A stretch of 64,000 nucleotides of DNA. Origin: DASSKA01 sp035690905 (GTDB taxonomy: Bacteria > Actinomycetota > Actinomycetes > Propionibacteriales > Nocardioidaceae). The position numbers and the translations under genes were made by a program. The stretch spans positions 1-64,000 of the forward strand of contig DASSKA010000124.1 of the NCBI GenBank assembly GCA_035690905.1, read 5' to 3'. The notes beneath the pieces were generated by a model that worked only from the letters and a program-made list of their open reading frames with translations, was not told the DNA's origin and searched no databases. Shown here in pieces: positions 58,418-64,000 of this stretch; positions within the stretch are counted from its first letter, which is position 1, and every line of letters starts with the position of its first letter.

Positions 58418-60184
58418 GTGGCGACAAAGACGCCCCGTCCGGGGCGGACGCTCATCATCTTCGCGGTGGTGATCGCGGCGGTGTACGGCCTGGTCGCGCT
58501 CGGCGGCGTCTGGAAGCCCAAGCTGGGCCTGGACCTGCAGGGCGGCACCATGATCACCCTCACCGCCCACGACACCAACGGGCAGCAGGTCACTTCCCAG
58601 AAGATGCAAGAGGCCGTCTCGATCATCTCCCAGCGGGTCAACGGCAGCGGTGTCACCGAGGCGACCGTCGGGACCCAGGGCGGCAACAACATCGTCGTGC
58701 AGATCCCCGGCCAGAACCGCAAGAACCTGGTCGACACCGTCAAGCAGACCGCGCAGCTGCGGTTCCGGCTGGTCGCATGTGCCTCCGACCAGCCCACGCA
58801 ACAGTGCCTGCCGTATCTCAGCTCACCGGGTGCGTCACCGAGCGGCAATCTGTCTCAGTCGACGGCGGGGTCGGCGGGGAGCACGAAGAAGCCCGCTGCC
58901 CAGCCGTCCGGGGCCGCTTCCCCGCGAGGTCGGGCGCTGTCCCAGGGCCTGATCCGGGCCGACAAGCCGCAGGCCGGCAAGCACAAGCCGAGTCCGAGCC
59001 CGAGCCCCAGCACCGCCCCGAGTCCACCCCCGGCGGCGCCCACGGCCACTCCGCCGGCCACGACCGCGCAGGGCGCTCCTCTCAGCCAGCCGCTGCAGTG
59101 GATGGACAACCCAGGAACCGCGTGGCTGAAGAAGTTCCAGGCGTTCACCTGCCCCAAGAAGGGCAAGTCTCTGGCACCCGGTGCGGACAGTCCTGGCCAG
59201 CCGCTGATCACCTGTGACCAGCGCGGCGTCAAGTTCCTGCTGTCGCCTGCCCTGATCGAGGGCACTCAGCTCAGCGACGCGTCGGCGGGCATCCCGCAGA
59301 ACCAGGTCAGCTGGGTCGTGGACCTGTCCTTCAAGAGCAGCGCCCGCGACACCTTCGCCAATGTCACGAAGAACCTGGCCGGCACCGGGAAGCGGTTCGC
59401 GATCGTGCTGGACGGCAAGGTGATCTCCGCCCCGAGCGTGATTTCACCGATCCTGAACGGCAACGCGCAGATCACCGGCAACTTCAGCCAGGCCGAGGCG
59501 CAGTCGCTGGCCAACAGCCTGAAGTACGGCGCCCTGCCGTTGAAGTTCACCGTCCCGGTGGTCACCGAGGAGGGGCCGACCCTGGCCTCCGACCAGCTCT
59601 CCGCGGGCATGCTGGCCGGCGTGGTGGGTCTGCTGCTGGTGATGATCTACTGCATGTTCTACTACCGCGGGCTCGGGCTGGTGGTGCTCTGGTCGCTGAT
59701 CGTCGCCGGGGTCATCACCTACGCAGCGGTGCTGATCCTGAGCGCCGCGGTCGGGTTCACCCTGACCCTGCCCGGTATCGCCGGCCTGATAGTGGCGGTC
59801 GGCATCACCGCGGACTCGTTCATCGTCTACTTCGAGCGACTACGCGACGAGATGCGCGATGGCAAGTCGATGCGGGTGGCCGTCGAGGCCGGCTGGGTGC
59901 GCGCCCGGGCGACCTGTCTGGCCGCGGACGGGGTGTCCATGCTGGCCGCGGTGGTGCTCTACATCTTCGCCATCGGCGTGGTGAAGGGCTTCGCGTTCAC
60001 GCTCGGGATCTCCACGGCCATCGACCTGCTGGTGTTCTTCTTCTTCACCAAGCCGCTGGTCACCAAGCTGGGCCAGGTGAGGTTCTTCTACTCCGGCCAC
60101 AAGCTGTCCGGCCTGTCACCCGAGCACATCGGCATCGAACGCATCGGGGCCAGGAGCGCTCGCACTGCCGGAGGTAACGCCTGA
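58418..60184 (+). CDS. secD: Protein translocase subunit SecD
   Basis: A 588-residue RND-type protein that uses proton flow to help secretion. After span 1 (TLIIFAVVIAAVYGLVAL) come the P1 domains with GLDLQGGTMITL and RVNGSGVTEATVGTQGGNNIVVQIPG, and after residue 400 the five remaining spans with the D519-equivalent in ITADSFIVYFERLRDE. Residues about 135-222 are a low-complexity Ser/Pro/Ala/Thr insert (PSPSPSPSTAPSPPPAAP) within the periplasmic domain, which is common in actinobacterial SecD. GTG 58418. Stop overlaps the secF start. Confidence 0.97.
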   Translation: MATKTPRPGRTLIIFAVVIAAVYGLVALGGVWKPKLGLDLQGGTMITLTAHDTNGQQVTSQKMQEAVSIISQRVNGSGVTEATVGTQGGNNIVVQIPGQNRKNLVDTVKQTAQLRFRLVACASDQPTQQCLPYLSSPGASPSGNLSQSTAGSAGSTKKPAAQPSGAASPRGRALSQGLIRADKPQAGKHKPSPSPSPSTAPSPPPAAPTATPPATTAQGAPLSQPLQWMDNPGTAWLKKFQAFTCPKKGKSLAPGADSPGQPLITCDQRGVKFLLSPALIEGTQLSDASAGIPQNQVSWVVDLSFKSSARDTFANVTKNLAGTGKRFAIVLDGKVISAPSVISPILNGNAQITGNFSQAEAQSLANSLKYGALPLKFTVPVVTEEGPTLASDQLSAGMLAGVVGLLLVMIYCMFYYRGLGLVVLWSLIVAGVITYAAVLILSAAVGFTLTLPGIAGLIVAVGITADSFIVYFERLRDEMRDGKSMRVAVEAGWVRARATCLAADGVSMLAAVVLYIFAIGVVKGFAFTLGISTAIDLLVFFFFTKPLVTKLGQVRFFYSGHKLSGLSPEHIGIERIGARSARTAGGNA

Positions 60185-61434
60185 TGAGCAAGCTCTCGAA
60201 CCTGGGGCACTCCCTCTACACCGGGCAGCTGTCCATCGACTTCGTCGGCCGCCGCAAGCTCTGGTACCTCATGTCCGGGGTGATCGTGCTGATCGCGATC
60301 TTCGGTCTGTCGTTCAAGGGCTTCAACTACGGCATCGAGTTCGTGGGCGGCGTGCAGTACAAGATCTCCCTGCCGAGCAACGAGGTCAACAACTCCACGG
60401 TCACCGAGATCCAGGACGTCGTCGCCGGCACCGGCATCCCTGCGGCCGCCCAGCCCATCGTGCAGACGTCGGGCAGCACCAACATCCTGGTGCAGACCAA
60501 GCCGCTCAACAACCACCAGGCCGCGGAAGTCACCTCCGCGATCCAGCAGAACGTCCCGAACGTCGGCCCCAACGACATCAGCACCGACTCGATCGGCGCG
60601 ACCTGGGGTGCCCAGGTGGCCAACCGGGCGATCATCGGTCTGATCGTCTTCGTGGTGCTGGTGATGATCTTCATCTGGGCGTACTTCCGAGAATGGAAGA
60701 TGTCCGTGGCCGGGATCGTGGCGCTGTTCCACGACCTGATCATCACCGTCGGCGTCTACGCGCTGTCCGGGTTCGAGGTGACGCCGGCGACCGTGACCGG
60801 CGTGCTGACCATCCTGGGATTCTCGCTCTACGACACCGTGGTCGTCTTCGACAAGGTCCGGGAGAACACCAAGAACCTGGCCCGCACCAAGCGGACGTAC
60901 GCCGAGGCGGCCAACCTGGCCGTGAACCAGACGCTGGTCAGGTCCATCAACACCTCGCTGGTGGCGCTGCTGCCGGTCGGCGCGATGCTGTACGTCGGCG
61001 TCGTCACCCTCGGATCTGGTGCCCTCAAGGACCTGTCCCTCGCCCTGTTCGTGGGCATGGCGGCCGGTGCCTACTCGTCGATCTTCATCGCCACCCCGCT
61101 CGCGGTGCAGCTCAAGGAGCTCGAGCCGGGCATCAGGGCCGGCGACGCGCGCGTGAAGAAGCGCCGCGTCCGGGAGACCGCCGACCGGTTCGCGCACGTG
61201 CCCGCGGTGACCGACGACAGCCAGCTGGAGAGCCGGCCGCTGCCTCCCCGCCGCGAGGCCGAGCCCGAGGACCTCGGGGCGGACGAGCAGGAGGAGGCCG
61301 TGTCGGCGCGCGCCAACCGCCCGCCCCGCTACACCGCGGGGGAGCGGCCCGCCGGCAAGCCGGTCAGCCCGTCCGGCTCCGCCAAGCGCTCCCAGCCGTC
61401 CCGGCGGCCCCGCTCGCAGCGCGGCAAGAAGTGA
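60184..61434 (+). CDS. secF: Protein translocase subunit SecF
   Basis: A 416-residue partner of SecD. Features: FVGRRKLWYLMSGVIVLIAIFGL span, GIEFVGGVQYKI, and the conserved GFSLYDTVVVFDKVRENTKN near residue 215, then VNQTLVRSINTSLVALLPVGAM. The last 90 residues are a charged, disordered tail rich in Pro, Arg and Ser. ATG 60184 overlaps the secD stop by one base. Confidence 0.97.
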   Translation: MSKLSNLGHSLYTGQLSIDFVGRRKLWYLMSGVIVLIAIFGLSFKGFNYGIEFVGGVQYKISLPSNEVNNSTVTEIQDVVAGTGIPAAAQPIVQTSGSTNILVQTKPLNNHQAAEVTSAIQQNVPNVGPNDISTDSIGATWGAQVANRAIIGLIVFVVLVMIFIWAYFREWKMSVAGIVALFHDLIITVGVYALSGFEVTPATVTGVLTILGFSLYDTVVVFDKVRENTKNLARTKRTYAEAANLAVNQTLVRSINTSLVALLPVGAMLYVGVVTLGSGALKDLSLALFVGMAAGAYSSIFIATPLAVQLKELEPGIRAGDARVKKRRVRETADRFAHVPAVTDDSQLESRPLPPRREAEPEDLGADEQEEAVSARANRPPRYTAGERPAGKPVSPSGSAKRSQPSRRPRSQRGKK

Positions 61435-62003
61435 CCGACGCCTCCGAGGTCGTTGCTCACGCCCTGAGCGCGCTGATCCGGGACGTGCCCGACTTCCCCG
61501 AGCCGGGCGTGGTGTTCAAGGACATCACCCCGCTGCTGGCCGACCACGACGCGTTCTCGGCGACCATCGCGGAGCTCGCGGCGGTGGGCCGAGACGGCCA
61601 GGGGCGCGTCGTCGTCGACAAGGTGGTCGGCATGGAGGCCCGCGGCTTCATCCTGGCCGCACCGGTCGCTCTCGCTCTCGGGGCCGGTTTCGTGCCGGTG
61701 CGCAAGGCCGGCAAGCTGCCCGGGCCGACCCACGCGGTGCGGTACTCGCTGGAGTACGGCGAGGCGACCCTCGAGATGCACCGCGACGCAGTCGAGCCCG
61801 GCGACCGGGTGCTCCTGGTCGACGACGTGCTCGCCACGGGAGGCACGATCGCGGCCACCACCCAGCTCGTCGAGGCCTGCGGTGCCACGGTCACCGGCGT
61901 CGCCGTACTCCTCGAGCTTGCTTTCCTGGAAGGACGCGCCGCGCTCGGCACCGGACTACGGCTGCGCTCGCTCAGCACGGTGGGCGCTGGGGCCGGGGCA
62001 TAG
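61431..62003 (+). CDS. apt: Adenine phosphoribosyltransferase
   Basis: A 190-residue salvage enzyme making AMP from adenine and PRPP. Family motifs: IRDVPDFPEPGVVFKDITPLL at the start, VVGMEARGFILAAP near 65, LEMHRDAVEPGDRVLLVDDVLATGGT (PRPP site) near 115. Start GTG 61431 overlaps the secF stop (GTGA). The secDF-apt-relA order is conserved among actinobacteria. Confidence 0.97.
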   Translation: MTDASEVVAHALSALIRDVPDFPEPGVVFKDITPLLADHDAFSATIAELAAVGRDGQGRVVVDKVVGMEARGFILAAPVALALGAGFVPVRKAGKLPGPTHAVRYSLEYGEATLEMHRDAVEPGDRVLLVDDVLATGGTIAATTQLVEACGATVTGVAVLLELAFLEGRAALGTGLRLRSLSTVGAGAGA

Positions 62004-62016
62004 ACTTGTAACAAGT
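62001..62016. promoter_or_regulatory. Promoter and palindrome upstream of relA
   Basis: TAGACT (62001-62006), whose TAG is also the apt stop codon, looks like a -10. Overlapping it is a perfect 13-base palindrome, ACTTGT-A-ACAAGT (62004-62016), at the expected start point. It could be an operator of relA or a mere coincidence. Confidence 0.5.
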
Positions 62017-62038
62017 CGGAACTGCAGGAGGGCCACTG

Positions 62039-64000
62039 GTGGCCGAAGATCGGGTCGCGCACCGTCCTGTGGACGTGGCTGCCCCGGTCCGCAGCCAGTC
62101 CACCGTCGAGCAGCGCCCGCAGCCGCCCGCGCCTCCCGCCGGCGGCCCGGCCGGACGCCGGATGCGCGCCCGACTGGCACGGATGGCGACGAAGAGCCAA
62201 CCCGGCAACCCGGTCCTCGAGCCGCTGTTCCGGGTGGTGCGCAGCAACCACCCGAAGGCCGACCTGGCGCTGCTGGAGCGGGCGTACCTGACCGCGGAGA
62301 AGGCACATGGCACGCAGACCCGCAAGAGCGGCGACCCGTACATCACGCACCCGCTCGCGGTGGCCACCATCCTGGCCGACATCGGCATGACCGAGCCGAC
62401 CCTGTGCGCGGCTCTGCTGCACGACACCGTCGAGGACACCGACTACACCCTCGACGAGCTGCGCCACGACTTCGGTGACGAGGTCGCCGAGCTCGTCGAC
62501 GGGGTCACCAAGCTTGACAAGGTCAAGTACGGCGACACCGCCCAGGCGCAGACGATCCGCAAGATGATCGTCGCGATGAGCCGGGACATCCGGGTGCTGG
62601 TCATCAAGCTCTCCGACCGGCTGCACAACATGCGCACGCTGCGCTACCTCAAGCAGGACACCCAGGACCGCAAGGCTCGCGAGACGCTGGAGATCTTCGC
62701 GCCGCTCGCGCACCGGCTGGGCATGAACACCCTGAAGTGGGAGCTGGAGGACCTGGCGTTCGCCACCTTGCACCCGAAGATCTACGACGAGATCGTCCGG
62801 CTGGTCGCGGAGCGAGCCCCGTCCCGGGACCAGTTCCTGACCACGGTGATCGAGCAGGTGGAGAAGGACCTCAAGGACGCCCGGATCAAGGCGGTGGTGA
62901 CCGGGCGACCGAAGCACTACTACTCGATCTACCAGAAGATGATCGTGCGCGGCCGCGACTTCTCCGACATCTACGACCTGGTCGGCATCCGCATCCTGGT
63001 CGACACCGACCGGGACTGCTATGCCGCTCTCGGCGTGCTGCACTCGCGGTGGAACCCGGTCGCCGGCCGGTTCAAGGACTTCATCGCGATGCCGAAGTTC
63101 AATATGTACCAGTCGCTGCACACCACGGTGATCGGCCCGCAGGGCAAGCCGGTGGAGCTGCAGATCCGCACCTTCGCGATGCACCGGCGCGCGGACTACG
63201 GCATCGCCGCGCACTGGAAGTACAAGGAGGACGTCCGCAGCGGGGTGGACACCAACCGGCCGCTGCTGGCTTCCGACGGGCGCAGCAGCGACATGTCCTG
63301 GGTGCGTCAGCTGCTGGACTGGCAGCAGGAGGCGGAGGACCCCGGGGAGTTCCTCGAGTCGCTGCGCTTCGAGATCAACGCGGCCGAGGTGTACGTCTTC
63401 ACCCCGCGTGGCGACGTGATCGCCCTGCCCACCGGGTCCACGCCGGTCGACTTCGCGTACGCGATCCACACCGAGGTCGGCCACCACACCATCGGTGCCC
63501 GGGTCAACGGCCGGCTGGTGTCGCTGGAGTCCACGCTCGACAACGGCGACGTGGTGGAGGTGTTCACCTCCAAGGCGCCCACCGCCGGCCCGAGCCGTGA
63601 CTGGCTCGGCTTCGTCAAGTCGCCGCGGGCCCGCAACAAGATCCGGCAGTGGTTCACCAAGGAGCGCCGTGAGGAGGCCATCGACCAAGGCAAGGAGCAG
63701 ATCGCCCGGCTGATGCGCAAGGAGGGCATGCCGCTCAAGCGGGTGCTCACCCACGAGACGCTGTCCACGGTCGCGAGCGAGATGCACCTGACCGACGTGT
63801 CAGCGCTGTACGCCGCGGTCGGCGAGGGGAACGTGGGTGCGCAGACCGTCGTACGGCGGGTCATCGACCTGTACGGCGGGGAGGAGGGCGCCGCCGAGGA
63901 CCTCGCCGAAGGGGTCCGTCTCACCAGCGACCGGGCCCGCGCCAAGCAGTCGTCGGGCGCCGACGCCGGTGTCATCGTGCGCGGCATCTCCGACGTCTGG
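62039..64000 (+). CDS. relA: Bifunctional (p)ppGpp synthetase/hydrolase (3' end outside window)
   Basis: The first 654 codons of a Rel protein (family length about 740-800). HD hydrolase domain at about 65-200 with AEKAHGTQTRKSGDPYITHP and LLHDTVEDTDYT, the His-Asp pair intact, so hydrolysis is expected. Synthetase domain at 285-400 with HYYSIYQKMIVRG and DLVGIRILVDTD. TGS at 450-515 with VYVFTPRGDVIALPTGSTPVDFAYAIHT. The first 45 residues are Pro/Ala/Arg-rich. Start GTG 62039 has GGAGG ten bases upstream. The frame is open to the right edge without a stop; the ACT domain is beyond it. Confidence 0.97.
   Translation, partial: MAEDRVAHRPVDVAAPVRSQSTVEQRPQPPAPPAGGPAGRRMRARLARMATKSQPGNPVLEPLFRVVRSNHPKADLALLERAYLTAEKAHGTQTRKSGDPYITHPLAVATILADIGMTEPTLCAALLHDTVEDTDYTLDELRHDFGDEVAELVDGVTKLDKVKYGDTAQAQTIRKMIVAMSRDIRVLVIKLSDRLHNMRTLRYLKQDTQDRKARETLEIFAPLAHRLGMNTLKWELEDLAFATLHPKIYDEIVRLVAERAPSRDQFLTTVIEQVEKDLKDARIKAVVTGRPKHYYSIYQKMIVRGRDFSDIYDLVGIRILVDTDRDCYAALGVLHSRWNPVAGRFKDFIAMPKFNMYQSLHTTVIGPQGKPVELQIRTFAMHRRADYGIAAHWKYKEDVRSGVDTNRPLLASDGRSSDMSWVRQLLDWQQEAEDPGEFLESLRFEINAAEVYVFTPRGDVIALPTGSTPVDFAYAIHTEVGHHTIGARVNGRLVSLESTLDNGDVVEVFTSKAPTAGPSRDWLGFVKSPRARNKIRQWFTKERREEAIDQGKEQIARLMRKEGMPLKRVLTHETLSTVASEMHLTDVSALYAAVGEGNVGAQTVVRRVIDLYGGEEGAAEDLAEGVRLTSDRARAKQSSGADAGVIVRGISDVW

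Noticed and set aside
61457..63787. 776-codon minus-strand open frame over apt and relA
   Set aside because: Antisense shadow; the plus strand has complete Rel motifs.

Overview
The window is one stretch of a high-GC actinobacterial chromosome. The core gene order at the right end (thrS, HIT protein, pgsA, PatA-like acyltransferase, pimA, pdxS/pdxT, yebC, ruvCAB, yajC-secD-secF, apt, relA) is typical of Actinobacteria. The phosphatidylinositol-mannoside genes, one SsgA-family gene, many leaderless TANNNT promoters and a palindromic repeat of the kind I associate with Nocardioides genomes together suggest a Nocardioidaceae-like organism. This placement is inference; no rRNA gene is present.

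Region 1 (1-12 kb) is mixed housekeeping and accessory DNA: an ATP-dependent DNA ligase cut by the window edge, a DHFR-like protein, ZapE, a HipA-like kinase coupled to a DUF3037 protein, a TetR regulator coupled to a cupin-glyoxalase fusion, an MBL-fold hydrolase, two GNAT acetyltransferases, pyrE, a YefM-YoeB toxin-antitoxin pair and lpdA. Two decayed genes lie here (an FAD oxidase tail and an aminoglycoside-phosphotransferase-like gene).

Region 2 (12-25 kb) holds an assimilatory sulfur operon (sulfite reductase, CysH, sirohydrochlorin chelatase) headed by a short leader peptide, then glyA, divergent aidB and yihY genes sharing a 17-bp intergenic promoter, a truncated RsgA-like GTPase, a PAS/GAF/PP2C phosphatase, a GH3 lipoprotein, and a hemerythrin-type protein.

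Region 3 (25.6-34.8 kb) is accessory: a MarR-MFS efflux locus with a coupled protein of unknown function, an isochorismatase-like hydrolase, a NUDIX hydrolase, a TetR regulator divergent from a flavin monooxygenase, a serine-recombinase tail and two membrane or lipoproteins of unknown function.

Region 4 (34.8-40.1 kb) is a tRNA-bounded zone. A Gly-Cys-Val(GAC) tRNA cluster and a tRNA-Val(CAC) differ from each other (Val pair) at only four bases, share a 17-bp 3' flank, and each is followed by an excisionase-type gene. pabC, a CGNR protein, an SsgA-family protein and a PGPGW protein lie between them. Beyond tRNA-Val(CAC) is a decayed integrative element.

Region 5 (40.2-46.6 kb) contains a heavily broken PucR regulator gene divergent from an intact operon (NCS1 permease, nitrilase-family amidase, agmatinase-family ureohydrolase, probably an SDR), followed by a broken GH15 gene.

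Region 6 (46.6-64 kb) is the conserved core listed above. The ruvCAB operon has a good LexA-type SOS box, and a REP-like palindrome forms the 3' end of pimA. The relA gene runs off the right edge. No CRISPR array, intact insertion sequence or rRNA gene was seen.
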